From Burkholderiales bacterium (GTDB taxonomy: Bacteria > Pseudomonadota > Gammaproteobacteria > Burkholderiales > Burkholderiaceae_C), in NCBI GenBank assembly GCA_018971105.1, contig JAGWVB010000009.1:1-37281 (forward strand): a stretch of 37,281 nt of DNA. Direction: 5' to 3'. Under the pieces are notes generated by a model that did not search any database, was not told the DNA's origin, and saw nothing but the letters and a program-made list of their open reading frames with translations. Shown here one piece after another: positions 25,715 through 34,526 of the stretch (within the stretch, counting starts at the first letter, position 1; every line of letters starts with the position of its first letter). The translations under genes were made by a program, and so were the position numbers.

Positions 25715-28513
25715 ATGATCGCAAGCCGCCTGCGGCGCGCCGCAGGCGCCGCCGCCCTGCTGCTGGCCGGCGCCTCGGCGCCGGCCGCGGCGCAGGTGAT
25801 GGCCGACCCCTGGCAGCCCTGGTCGAGTGCCGACAGCGCGCATTTCCGCGTCCATTACCGCAGCGCGCAGCGCGCCCAGGCCGAGGCCGTGGCCGCCGCC
25901 GCCGAGCGCGCCTGGCCCAGCGTCACGGGCCGCCTGCAATGGCGGCCCGCGGGGCGCACCGACATCGTCGTCCATACCGAGTCCGACCTCGCCAACGGCG
26001 ACGCGACGGCGCTGCCGTACAACGAGATCGGCGTCTACCTCGCGCCGCCCGACGACGGTGAACTGCTCGACGACAGCGCCTGGCTCGATCTGCTGCTGCG
26101 CCACGAATACAGCCATGTGGTCCAGTTCGACGAGGTGCGCGGCGCGCCGCGCTGGCTCCAGGCCGTGTTCGGACGCTGGCCCTGGTTCGTGCCCAACCTG
26201 CTGCAACCGGGCTGGGCGATCGAGGGTCTGGCCGTGAGCGGCGAAGGCGACCCCGCGGCCGGCCGCGGCCGGCTGCGCGGCCCGCTGTACGAAGCCTGGC
26301 TGCGCGCCGATCGCCGCCACGGCTTCATCGGCCTGGCCGAGCTCAACGCCGACGGCCGCGCGCTGCCGGTGACCAAGCAGTATCTGTACGGCGCCTATTT
26401 CTACGATTTCCTGGCGCGCCGCTACGGCGCCGACAAGATCCCGGCCTGGGTCGCGAACTACAGCGGCAACCTGCTGCCGCGCCTTTACAGCAACCCGCTG
26501 CCGCTCACCGGCAAGACGATGGATGCGCTGTGGGCCGAGTTCCTCGCCGACCTCGCGCAGCAGGTCGATGCGCGTGCCGGTGCGCCGCAGCCCGAGGCCC
26601 TGGGAGCACGCCTGCTCGGTCCGGTCTTCGACATCCCCTCGGTCGTCGCCCTGCCCGGCGGCGCCCTGCTCGCGGTCGTCGACGATGGCTGGCAGGCACG
26701 GCGCATCGTGCGCATCGCCGCCGACGGCAGCCGGCGCGACGGCCCGCGCGTCGACCCCGCCGCACGCCTGACGGTCAACGCGACCGGCGCCGTCCTCGTC
26801 ACCCAGCCCGACCTGTGCCGGATCACCGACCTCGCCTACGACGTCTACCGCCTCGAGGGCGACCGCCTCGTCCAGCTCAGCCACTGCGCCCACCTGCGGC
26901 GCGCGATCACGCTCGGCTCCGAAGTGCTGGCGCTGCAGCTCGACGCCGGCGCGACCCGGCTCGTGCGGCTCGAGGCGGGCGGCGCCGTGACGCCGCTGTA
27001 CCAGCCGCCGCCGGGCACCGACCTGATCGATCTCGCCGCCGCCGGAGCGGGCCGCCGCGTCGCCCTCATCAGCCACCACGACGCCGACTGGCGCCTGATC
27101 GAGATCGACCTCGACCACCCGGGCGCGGCGCCGCGCACCCTCGTGCAGCGCGCGGCGCCGCTGCTGTCGCTGCGCCGCGGGCGCGACGGCCTCGAGTTCA
27201 TTGCCGCCGTCGACAACCGGCTCGAGGTCTGGCGTCTGGCCGGCGCCTCGATCGAGCGCCTGACGCGCAGCGATACCGCGGTCGTCGCCCAGGGCGGCAG
27301 CGGCTCCGACGGCAGCCTGGCCACCGTCGTCGTCGCTGCCGGCGGCTATGAGCTGCACCGCCTGGCCGCGCCGCGGCCGCTGCAGACCCTGCCCGCCGAT
27401 GCCGGTGCGCCGGCGGCCGTCGCGGCGGCGCCTGCCACCGTCGCCGTGCTCGGGCCGGCACGCCCCTACGCGGCCTGGCGCAGCGTCTATCCGCGCGCCT
27501 GGATGCCGGCCGTGACGCTGGACCGCGGACTGCGCGCCTGGGGCGCGACGACCTACGGCAGCGACGCGCTGGCCTGGCACCAGTACGCGGCGACGGCGCA
27601 ATGGGAGACGCAGACGCGGCAGTGGCTGGGCAGCGCCGAATACCTGTTCTGGCAGACCGCGGGACTGGCCGTGAGCCGCACGCTGTCGACGCTCGAGGTC
27701 GCCGGCGACCGGCCCGTCGTCTACGACCAGCGCACCCAGGCCCAGGGCATCGTCGTGCTGCCGCTGGACCGCCTCGAGCGCCGCATCCACCTCGGCGCCG
27801 GCGCCGCGCTCGACCGCACGCTGCGCACCGACCGCACGGCCGGCACGGTGACGCGGCTGCAGGACCAGCGCCTGCTCGCGCTGCTGGCGCAAGTCGACAG
27901 CAGCATCGGCAACTGGTATTCGGAAGGCCCGAACCGCGGCCTCACGGCGAGCCTGCAGTACGAGACCTACCGCCCCTTCGCCGGCGCCGACCCGGCGCGC
28001 TACGACGGCGCCGTCACGCGCGCCGACCTGCGCGGCTACCTGCCGCTGGGCCGCAGCGTGCTCGCGCTGCGCGCGACCGAGGTGCGCGCCAGCGGCCGCA
28101 CGGCGCCGTTCCAGCTCGGCGGCGCGAACGACCCGCTGCTGCAGCTCGGCCCGCTGCTCGACAGCCGCACGCTCGCGCTGCGCGGCTACGACGGCCACGA
28201 CGCGGCGCTGCGCGGCGCGAACGCGGCGGTGGCGAGCGTCGAATGGCGCATGCGGCTGTCCGACATCGACCGCCATGCGATGGTGCCGGCGCTCGGCATA
28301 GCCCGCCTCTCGGCCACCGCCTTCGTCGACGTCGGCGGCGCCTGGAACCAGGGCCATGGACCCGCGGGCTGGCATCGCGGCGTCGGCTTCGAGCTGCTGG
28401 GCGAAATCAAGATCGCCTACGCGCTGCCGCTGCTGCTGCGCCTGGGCCTGGCGCAGGGCCTCGACGCCCCGCGCGGCATCCACGGCTACCTGACGCTGGG
28501 CCGTTCGTTCTAG
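25715..28513 (+). CDS. outer-membrane protein: HExxH metallopeptidase-like domain, probable propeller, C-terminal beta-barrel
   Basis: A 932-residue exported protein. The signal peptide ends near residue 27 (ASAPAAAQ). An N-terminal domain has HEYSH (H130, E131, H134) with a candidate third ligand E170 in WAIEGLAV, the layout of gluzincin zinc peptidases. Residues from about 290 to 580 contain repeated strand units (LPGGALLAVVDDG, RIVRIAADGSRR) suggesting a beta-propeller. The C-terminal 350 residues alternate hydrophobic and polar residues and end in GYLTLGRSF, with the terminal Phe typical of BAM-inserted barrels of the surface-antigen/Omp85 type. GGGGGAGA precedes the ATG by about 6 bases. 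The substrate is unknown; the modular reading is from pattern, not alignment. Confidence 0.82.
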   Translation: MIASRLRRAAGAAALLLAGASAPAAAQVMADPWQPWSSADSAHFRVHYRSAQRAQAEAVAAAAERAWPSVTGRLQWRPAGRTDIVVHTESDLANGDATALPYNEIGVYLAPPDDGELLDDSAWLDLLLRHEYSHVVQFDEVRGAPRWLQAVFGRWPWFVPNLLQPGWAIEGLAVSGEGDPAAGRGRLRGPLYEAWLRADRRHGFIGLAELNADGRALPVTKQYLYGAYFYDFLARRYGADKIPAWVANYSGNLLPRLYSNPLPLTGKTMDALWAEFLADLAQQVDARAGAPQPEALGARLLGPVFDIPSVVALPGGALLAVVDDGWQARRIVRIAADGSRRDGPRVDPAARLTVNATGAVLVTQPDLCRITDLAYDVYRLEGDRLVQLSHCAHLRRAITLGSEVLALQLDAGATRLVRLEAGGAVTPLYQPPPGTDLIDLAAAGAGRRVALISHHDADWRLIEIDLDHPGAAPRTLVQRAAPLLSLRRGRDGLEFIAAVDNRLEVWRLAGASIERLTRSDTAVVAQGGSGSDGSLATVVVAAGGYELHRLAAPRPLQTLPADAGAPAAVAAAPATVAVLGPARPYAAWRSVYPRAWMPAVTLDRGLRAWGATTYGSDALAWHQYAATAQWETQTRQWLGSAEYLFWQTAGLAVSRTLSTLEVAGDRPVVYDQRTQAQGIVVLPLDRLERRIHLGAGAALDRTLRTDRTAGTVTRLQDQRLLALLAQVDSSIGNWYSEGPNRGLTASLQYETYRPFAGADPARYDGAVTRADLRGYLPLGRSVLALRATEVRASGRTAPFQLGGANDPLLQLGPLLDSRTLALRGYDGHDAALRGANAAVASVEWRMRLSDIDRHAMVPALGIARLSATAFVDVGGAWNQGHGPAGWHRGVGFELLGEIKIAYALPLLLRLGLAQGLDAPRGIHGYLTLGRSF

Positions 28514-28527
28514 GGTGGCGGGCGGGC

Positions 28528-28561
28528 GGCCGCGGCGTGGCCTCGGATGAGCGCCGCGGCC
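28528..28561. terminator. hairpin between two convergent genes
   Basis: A perfect 10-base stem, GGCCGCGGCG with CGCCGCGGCC, around a 14-base loop. It fills the 48-base gap between the outer-membrane protein gene and aroG, so it could end transcripts from both directions. No T-run on either side. Confidence 0.55.
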
Positions 28562-29680
28562 TCAGCGCGCGCGGCGCTTGCGCACGTCCAGCGCCAGCCG
28601 GTCGAGCAGGCCCACCGTGTCGTCCCAGGCGATGCAGGCGTCGGTGATGCTCTGGCCGTAGCGGAGCTGGGCCGGATCGTCCTTGCCGGGCGTGAACTTC
28701 TGCGCCCCGTCGTGCAGATGGCTCTCGACCATGACGCCGAAGATGCAGCGGCTGCCGCCGGCGACCTGCGCGCCGACATCGTTCATGACCTCGATCTGGC
28801 GCTGGTGCTGCTTGGAGCTGTTGGCGTGGCTGGCGTCGATCATCAGCCGGCAGGGCAGCTTGGCGGCCTCGACCTCGCGGCAGGCGGCGGCGACGCTGGC
28901 GGCGTCGTAGTTCGGCGCCTTGCCGCCGCGCAGGATCACATGGCAGTCCTTGTTGCCGCGCGTCTCGACGATCGCGACCTGGCCGTTCTTGTGCACCGAG
29001 AGGAAATGGTGCGGCCGCGCCGCGGCCTGGATGGCGTCGATGGCGATCTTGATGTTGCCGTCGGTGCCGTTCTTGAAGCCGACCGGCGCCGACAGGCCGG
29101 AGGCCAGCTCGCGGTGCACCTGGCTCTCGGTCGTGCGCGCGCCGATCGCGCCCCAGGCGATCATGTCGCCGATGTACTGCGGGCTGATGACGTCGAGGAA
29201 CTCGCTGCCGGCGGGCACGCCGAGGCGGTTGATGTCGACGAGCAGCTGGCGCGCGATGCGCAGCCCCTCGTGGATGCGGTAGCTCTCGTCGAGGTAGGGG
29301 TCGTTGATCAGCCCCTTCCAGCCCACCGTCGTGCGCGGCTTCTCGAAATACACGCGCATCACGATCTCGAGCTCGCCCTGGTGGCGCTCGCGCACCGTCT
29401 TGAGCCGGCGCGCGTATTCGAGCGCCGCCGCCGGGTCGTGGATCGAGCAGGGTCCGACGACGACGAGCAGGCGGTCGTCGCTGCCGGCCATGATCTCGCG
29501 GATGCGGCGCCGCGTGTCGGCGATCAGGGTCTCGATCGGCGTGCCGGCGATGGGGAAGAAGCGGATCAGGTGCTCGGGCGGCGGCAGCGGCGTGACGTCG
29601 CGGATGCGCTGGTCGTCGGTCTGGCTCGTCTTCTCGCTCAGGGCATACCAGCCCTCGGCGCTGGCGGGCTTGGAGTTCAT
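28562..29680 (-). CDS. aroG: 3-deoxy-7-phosphoheptulonate (DAHP) synthase, class I
   Basis: A 372-residue AroG/AroF/AroH-type enzyme, the first step of the shikimate pathway. Conserved blocks are present: LLVVVGPCSIHDP, MRVYFEKPRTTVGWKGLINDP, the GARTTESQVHRELASGL region, FKNGTDG and MIDASHANSSK. The ATG at 29680 has AAAGGA about 7 bases upstream. Which aromatic amino acid inhibits the enzyme cannot be read from the sequence. The 5' region carries a leader peptide with clustered Tyr, Phe and Trp codons and a terminator, so expression is very probably set by attenuation. Confidence 0.96.
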   Translation of the reverse strand: MNSKPASAEGWYALSEKTSQTDDQRIRDVTPLPPPEHLIRFFPIAGTPIETLIADTRRRIREIMAGSDDRLLVVVGPCSIHDPAAALEYARRLKTVRERHQGELEIVMRVYFEKPRTTVGWKGLINDPYLDESYRIHEGLRIARQLLVDINRLGVPAGSEFLDVISPQYIGDMIAWGAIGARTTESQVHRELASGLSAPVGFKNGTDGNIKIAIDAIQAAARPHHFLSVHKNGQVAIVETRGNKDCHVILRGGKAPNYDAASVAAACREVEAAKLPCRLMIDASHANSSKQHQRQIEVMNDVGAQVAGGSRCIFGVMVESHLHDGAQKFTPGKDDPAQLRYGQSITDACIAWDDTVGLLDRLALDVRKRRAR

Positions 29681-29722
29681 CGCGGGTCCTTTCGATGGGT
29701 TCTGATCGGCTGCCTGAAAAGC

Positions 29723-29750
29723 AAAAAACCGCCGGGGCGGCCGGCGGTTT
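29723..29750 (-). terminator. intrinsic terminator of the aroG attenuator
   Basis: On the minus strand AAACCGCCGG pairs with CCGGCGGTTT around a CCGCC loop, a 10-base perfect stem running into six T's, then GCTTTT. It lies 43 bases before the aroG ATG and is the best intrinsic terminator in the window. Its 5' arm can instead pair with the leader-ORF segment at 29795-29802. Confidence 0.9.
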
Positions 29751-29775
29751 CGGTTTGCATGAGCGCTGTTTCGGT

Positions 29776-29850
29776 CTACGCGCCTGCCTCTCCGACCGCC
29801 GGGCGGTGCGAGAACCAGAAGCTGCCGAAAAAGTACGAGGCGCCTTGCAT
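29776..29850 (-). CDS. aromatic leader peptide of aroG (24 aa)
   Basis: MQGASYFFGSFWFSHRPAVG is the start of a 24-residue frame with Tyr, Phe, Phe, then Phe, Trp, Phe in nine codons. An in-frame ATG at 29868 would give 30 residues and overlap the stop of the upstream GGDEF-EAL gene. The aromatic codons come just before the sequence CACCGCCCGG, the first arm of the pause hairpin. Ribosome stalling there for lack of charged aromatic tRNAs would free arm 2 to form the antiterminator. No strong ribosome-binding site is visible for either start. Confidence 0.85.
   Translation of the reverse strand: MQGASYFFGSFWFSHRPAVGEAGA
29795..29807 (-). promoter_or_regulatory. pause hairpin / antiterminator arm of the aroG attenuator
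   Basis: On the minus strand ACCGC-CCG-GCGGT can fold as the 1:2 hairpin inside the leader ORF. The overlapping segment CCGGCGGT (29802-29795) is exactly complementary to ACCGCCGG (29748-29741), the 5' arm of the terminator. This gives the classical choice between 1:2 plus 3:4 (off) and 2:3 (on). Confidence 0.8.
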
Positions 29851-29861
29851 GGGGTCGAACT

Positions 29862-32800
29862 CTAGCATGCCGCGACGACCGCGCGGCGCGGCGCGGCGCG
29901 GCCGATCCAGTCGACGAGCGCGGCCGGCGTGAGCGGGCGCGCGTAGAGATAGCCCTGCAGCTCGTCGCAGCCGGCGGCGCGCAGCGTCTGCGCCTCGCGC
30001 TCGGATTCGACGCCCTCGGCCACCACCTTCAGCCCCAGCGTGTGGCCCAGGCCGATGATGGCGCGCGTGATCGCGAGATCGGTCGGGTTCTCGAACATCG
30101 ACCGCACGAAGGAGCGGTCGATCTTGAGGCGGTCGATCGGGAAGCGGTTCAGGTAGGCCAGGCTCGAGAAGCCGGTGCCGAAATCGTCGATCGCGAGCTC
30201 GACCCCCAGCGTCTTGATCGCGCCCAGCCGCGCCAGCGTCTGTTCGGCGCGGTCCATCAGGGTCGATTCGGTGAGTTCGAGCTCGACCGTTCCGGGCGGC
30301 AGCGCATGGCGTTCGAGCGCCGCGCGCACGGTCTGCACCAGGCCGTCGTCGCGCAGCTGCAGCGCCGAGACGTTGATCGACACCTGGGGTACCTCGATGC
30401 CGTCGGCGCGCCATTGCGCGAACTGGCGGCAGGCCTCGTCGATGACCCAGGCGCCAATCGGCACGATCAGCCGCGTCTCCTCGGCGATGGGGATGAAATG
30501 CGCGGGCGCGACCGCTCCCAGCTCGGCGCTGCGCCAGCGCAGCAGCGCCTCGACCCCGAGCAGCCGGCCGCTGGCGGCGTCGACGCGCGGCTGGTACTGC
30601 AGGCTCAGTTCCTCGCGCTCGAGGCAATGGCGCAGGTTCGATTCGACCTTGAGCCGGCGCTGCGCGCGCTCGTTGAGCTCGGGCGAATAGAAGCGCGCGT
30701 TGTCGCGTCCCTGCGCCTTGGCCTGGTACATCGCGGCGTCGGCATGGCTCATCAGCGTGTCGAGGTCTTGCGCGTCGTCGGGAAAGAGCGCGATGCCGAT
30801 CGAGCAGGTGACGTGCAGCGCCGCGCCCGCGACCTCGTGCATGGCGCGGATGCGCGGCACGAGCCGGTCGTCGACGATGGCCATCACCTCCTCGCCGTCC
30901 TCGACCCCGTCGAGCACGATGACGAACTCGTCGCCGCCGAGGCGGCACACGGTGTCGCCGGCGCGCACCGATTCCGAGAGCCGCCGCGCCACCGAGCGCA
31001 GCAGCCCGTCGCCGACATGGTGGCCGAGCGTGTCGTTGATGTTCTTGAAGCGGTCGAGGTCGATGAACAGCGCCGCCACCTTCTGCTGGCGCCGCGGCGC
31101 CCGCTGCAGCGCCAGCCGCAGCCGCTCGGTGCACAGCGACCGGTTCGGCAGCTCGGTGAGCACGTCGTGCTGGGCGAGGAAGCGGATGCGTTCCTCGTTG
31201 CGCTTGCGGTCGCTGATGTCGATCGTCGTCGCGATCGCGTGCGAGATCTCGGCCTGCTGCCCTTCGCGCACGACGCTCAGCATGAGCCAGGCCGGATACG
31301 AGCCGCCGTCGCGGCGCTGCAGCGTGATCTCGCCCTGCCAGTTGTTGCCCTGCTGCAGCGCCGGCGCGAAGACCGAGAGCAGGCCGCTCGCGCCATGCGC
31401 ATCGGCGTCGGCCAGCACGCGCTCGCCGATCAGCTCGCCGAGCTCGTAGCCGGTGCTGCGGCAGAAGGCGCGGTTGGCGGTCAGCACATGGTGGTCGGCG
31501 TCGACGATGAGGATGCCCTCGCCCGAGGCCTCGAAGACCTTGGCCCAGAGCTCGAGCCGGCGCTCCATCAGCTTCAGGTGGTTGATCGGCGTGAACGCCG
31601 TCAGCACCGCCGCCTGGCCCTGGAATTCGAGCTGGCGCGCCGAGATCACGGCCCACGAGGGTTCGTCGCCGATGCGCCAGCGGACCTCGAATTCGTCGAC
31701 CGCGTCGCGGTCGGCCAGATGCTGGAAGAAGCGCGAGCGCACCGCCGCCTCGAGCCCGCGCCCCCAGGGATCCGCGGTCGACCCGGCCAGCCAGCGCTGT
31801 GCCGGCTGGTTCGCGTGCAGCACCTGGTGGCCCGGGATCGCGGTGACCATGAGCGGGATCGGGATCGCCTCGACGAGCTGGGTCTGCGCCTGCGCCGCGC
31901 GCGCCCGCGCCGCCAGCTCCTGCTGCGCGGCGCGCTCGCGGTCGAGCTGGGCGAGCATGTCGTTGAAGCCGGCGACGAGGCGGCCGATCTCGTCGCGGCT
32001 GTCCCAATGCGCGCGCAGGCTGTGGTCGCCGCTCAGGCGCACCCGCTCGGTGATCTCGGCCAGCCGCTGCAGCGGCAGCGCGATCTGGCGCGCGACGAAG
32101 AAGACGGCCGAGAGGATGAGCGTGAGCAGCGCGCAGGCGGTGCCCAGGTGCAGCCACATGCGGTTGAAGAAGGCCTGCACGCGCGCCTCGAGCAGGCGGT
32201 CGAGTTGCAGCGACGCCGCCGTCCAGGCCTGCCCGACGCTGTCGGCGAGCGCGTCGCGCGCCGCCGTGACCGCCTGCAGCTCGGCCGGGCCGGTGCGGTC
32301 CAGCGTGTGCCGGGCGGCGAGCCTGAAACGGTCCAGCGCCGCGTCCATCGCGCGCCGCGTCGGGTCCAGCGCAAGCGCCAGCGCGGGATCGCTCGCGGCG
32401 ATGGCTTCGCCGTAGTCCGAATCCATGCCGGCGCGGCCGGTTTCGAGCCGCCCTTCGAGCAGCAGGAAGCGCGCCCTGGCGTCGTGGCCGTGGCGGTCGG
32501 CGCCGGCGTCGCCGCGCCCGACCGCTGCGGCCATGTCGGCGGCCGCCTGCAGGATCTCGGGGATGCGCAGCACGACGATCGACATCGTGTAGTAGCTGTC
32601 GAGGTCGGGGTCGAGGATCAGGTTGGACTGGTTGCCGACGCGCGTGAGCAGCGCGCGACCGCGGTCCAGCGCCTGCATCGAAGCGGCGGGGTCGGCCGGC
32701 TGCGCCTGCTGCGCCCGCAGCGCGGCGGCGAAATCGAGGCTCGCCCGGGCGCTGTCGAGCCCCTGGCCGAGCCGGTGGTCCAGCGCCGTGATCGATGCCG

Positions 32801-33023
32801 GTGCCGGGGTCGCGCGCCCCGAGGCGAGCGCCAGCAGCGTCGGCTCGAGCTCGCGCAGGTAGGCGCTGCCGGCGAGTTCCTTGCGCGCGAAATCGATCGC
32901 GATGAACTTCTCGTGCACGAGGATGCCGCTGATGTAGGCGACCGCGCTCATGTCAAGCAGGAAGATCAGCAGCAGCTTGCGACCGACGCTCAGGCGGGCG
33001 AGAAGGCGGGAAGGGAAACCCAT
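29862..33023 (-). CDS. membrane GGDEF-EAL protein (cyclic di-GMP turnover)
   Basis: A 1053-residue sensor. The first membrane helix is at about residues 16-36, a periplasmic helical domain of about 270 residues follows, then a second helix (about 310-335), HAMP, two PAS-like domains (LVEAIPIPLMVT and VFEASGEGILIVDADHHVLTANRAF) and GGDEF plus EAL. The diguanylate cyclase site LGGDEF (near 692) is intact, with an RAGD inhibitory-site motif five residues before it. The EAL site is intact (EALLRW near 825, DDFGTGFSSLAYL). Both activities are therefore possible and the net direction is unknown. The start at MGFPSRLL was chosen because it precedes the first helix; no strong ribosome-binding site is visible. 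Confidence 0.94.
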   Translation of the reverse strand: MGFPSRLLARLSVGRKLLLIFLLDMSAVAYISGILVHEKFIAIDFARKELAGSAYLRELEPTLLALASGRATPAPASITALDHRLGQGLDSARASLDFAAALRAQQAQPADPAASMQALDRGRALLTRVGNQSNLILDPDLDSYYTMSIVVLRIPEILQAAADMAAAVGRGDAGADRHGHDARARFLLLEGRLETGRAGMDSDYGEAIAASDPALALALDPTRRAMDAALDRFRLAARHTLDRTGPAELQAVTAARDALADSVGQAWTAASLQLDRLLEARVQAFFNRMWLHLGTACALLTLILSAVFFVARQIALPLQRLAEITERVRLSGDHSLRAHWDSRDEIGRLVAGFNDMLAQLDRERAAQQELAARARAAQAQTQLVEAIPIPLMVTAIPGHQVLHANQPAQRWLAGSTADPWGRGLEAAVRSRFFQHLADRDAVDEFEVRWRIGDEPSWAVISARQLEFQGQAAVLTAFTPINHLKLMERRLELWAKVFEASGEGILIVDADHHVLTANRAFCRSTGYELGELIGERVLADADAHGASGLLSVFAPALQQGNNWQGEITLQRRDGGSYPAWLMLSVVREGQQAEISHAIATTIDISDRKRNEERIRFLAQHDVLTELPNRSLCTERLRLALQRAPRRQQKVAALFIDLDRFKNINDTLGHHVGDGLLRSVARRLSESVRAGDTVCRLGGDEFVIVLDGVEDGEEVMAIVDDRLVPRIRAMHEVAGAALHVTCSIGIALFPDDAQDLDTLMSHADAAMYQAKAQGRDNARFYSPELNERAQRRLKVESNLRHCLEREELSLQYQPRVDAASGRLLGVEALLRWRSAELGAVAPAHFIPIAEETRLIVPIGAWVIDEACRQFAQWRADGIEVPQVSINVSALQLRDDGLVQTVRAALERHALPPGTVELELTESTLMDRAEQTLARLGAIKTLGVELAIDDFGTGFSSLAYLNRFPIDRLKIDRSFVRSMFENPTDLAITRAIIGLGHTLGLKVVAEGVESEREAQTLRAAGCDELQGYLYARPLTPAALVDWIGRAAPRRAVVAAC

Positions 33024-33200
33024 GCGGCAGTGTTCGATGCGAAACGGACAGCGATGCCGTCGGGCCCGGGGCCGACGCATCCGACTCGTGGCTATCGACT
33101 GTCGCAGGTAATACTGAAGTAGCAGGAAACGGGCCGTCCCGCATTTTGCAAAGGATTGCATGATTCACGCGGCATCCAGCCGCGCAGCGGGCGGTCTCGA

Positions 33201-33303
33201 GGAAACGCCGGGCCGCTCCCAGGTTTCCTGGACCCCAAGGGCCACGCAGGGGCCGTTTGGGGTCCCGTGGGGCCTGACGCGTAGCGCCAGGTCTGGGGGC
33301 GCT
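33201..33303. repeat. palindromic intergenic repeat, copy 2
   Basis: Three consecutive hairpins: GGAAAC/GTTTCC (33201-33228), GGACCCCAA/TTGGGGTCC with an inner GGCC/GGCC (33230-33265) and AGCGCC/GGCGCT (33283-33303). The last reaches the final base of the ilvA stop. It shares the 12-mer CGCCGGGCCGCT (33207-33218) and the AGCGCC/GGCGCT stem with the repeat at 18252-18317, in the same order. The rest of the 279-base gap holds the unidentified promoter of the GGDEF-EAL gene. It may also act as the 3' end of the ilvA transcript. Confidence 0.68.
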
Positions 33304-34526
33304 CAGTACGACTCGGCGGCGAATCCGGCGCCCTGCAGCGCCGCGACGACGGCCGCGACATGGGCCGGATTGCGCGTCTGCAGCACGAGCTCGACCTCGA
33401 CGTTCTGCGCCGCCAGCGTGCTGAAGGCGCGCTGGTGGTGCACTTCGTCGATGTTCGCGCCGGCCTCGGCGACGATGGTCGTGATGCGCGCCAGCACGCC
33501 CGGCGTGTCGCGCGCGCCGACGCGGATGCGCGCCAGCCGCCCGGCGCGCGCCATGCCGCGCTCGATCAGCGCCGACAGCAGCATCGGGTCGATGTTGCCG
33601 CCGCACAGCACGAGGCCGACCTTGCGTCCGGCATAGCGCGCCGGCTCCTTGAGCATCGCCGCGAGCCCGGCGGCGCCGGCGCCCTCGACCAGCGTCTTCT
33701 CGATCTCGAGCAGCATCAGCACCGCCTGCTCGATGTCGCCCTCGTCGACGAGGACGAGGTCGTCGACGAGGCGGCCGACGATCGCGCGCGTGATGCGCCC
33801 CGGCTGGCCGACGGCGATGCCCTCGGCGATGGTCCCCGTGCCCTGCGGATGCGCCGTGCCCTTGACGGCGTTGACCATGGCCGGGAAGCGCGCCGTCTGC
33901 ACGCCGACGATGCGGATGCCGGGCCGCAGCGCGCGCGCCGCGGTCGCGATGCCCGAGATCAGGCCGCCGCCGCCGACGGCGATCACGAGCGTGTCGATGC
34001 CCGGCTGCGCACGCAGCATCTCGAGGCCTATCGTGCCCTGGCCGGCGATGACGAGCGGATCGTCGAAGGGGTGGACGAAGGTCAGGCCCTGCGCCGCGGC
34101 CAGCCGCAGCGCCTCGTCGCGCGCCTCGTCGAAGGTCTCGCCGTGCAGCACGACCTCGGCCGCGAAGCCGCGCGTGCGCTCGACCTTGACCATCGGCGTC
34201 GTCACGGGCATCACGATCACCGCGCGCAGCCCCAGGCGCTGCGCATGGTGCGCGACGCCCTGGGCATGGTTGCCGGCCGACGCGGCGATGACGCCCTCGA
34301 CGGGCGCGCCCGCGGCGACCATCGCGGCCAGCTTGTTGAGCGCGCCGCGCTCCTTGAACGAAGCCGTGAACTGCAGGTTCTCGAACTTCAGGAAGACCTG
34401 GGCGCCGACGATCTCCGACAGCGTGCGGCTCTCGACGCAGGGCGTGTCGAGCACCTGGCCGGCGATGCGTTGCGCCGCCGCCTCGATGTCGGCGATGCCG
34501 ACCGCGTCGGCCGCCGCGTCGGTCAA
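33303..34526 (-). CDS. ilvA: threonine ammonia-lyase with C-terminal ACT domain
   Basis: A 407-residue PLP enzyme that deaminates threonine to 2-oxobutyrate. The PLP lysine is K58 in ASFKERGALNK, followed by ASAGNHAQGVA and the phosphate-binding loop GGGGLISG. A single C-terminal ACT domain (about residues 330-407) starts RIRVGARDTPGVLARITTIV. This length and single ACT domain match the shorter threonine dehydratase form found in many betaproteobacteria, between TdcB and classical IlvA; the symbol is therefore approximate. The ATG overlaps the tldD stop (ATGA), so both are probably on one transcript. Confidence 0.93.
   Translation of the reverse strand: MTDAAADAVGIADIEAAAQRIAGQVLDTPCVESRTLSEIVGAQVFLKFENLQFTASFKERGALNKLAAMVAAGAPVEGVIAASAGNHAQGVAHHAQRLGLRAVIVMPVTTPMVKVERTRGFAAEVVLHGETFDEARDEALRLAAAQGLTFVHPFDDPLVIAGQGTIGLEMLRAQPGIDTLVIAVGGGGLISGIATAARALRPGIRIVGVQTARFPAMVNAVKGTAHPQGTGTIAEGIAVGQPGRITRAIVGRLVDDLVLVDEGDIEQAVLMLLEIEKTLVEGAGAAGLAAMLKEPARYAGRKVGLVLCGGNIDPMLLSALIERGMARAGRLARIRVGARDTPGVLARITTIVAEAGANIDEVHHQRAFSTLAAQNVEVELVLQTRNPAHVAAVVAALQGAGFAAESY

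Noticed and set aside
25547-28483. Minus-strand frame of nearly 1000 codons opposite the outer-membrane protein gene
   Set aside because: Composition is that of an antisense shadow (Arg/Ala/Gln/Asp repeats); the plus strand has signal peptide, HExxH and barrel features.
30042-33122. Plus-strand frame of about 1000 codons opposite the GGDEF-EAL gene
   Set aside because: No motif, biased composition; the minus strand has intact GGDEF and EAL sites.
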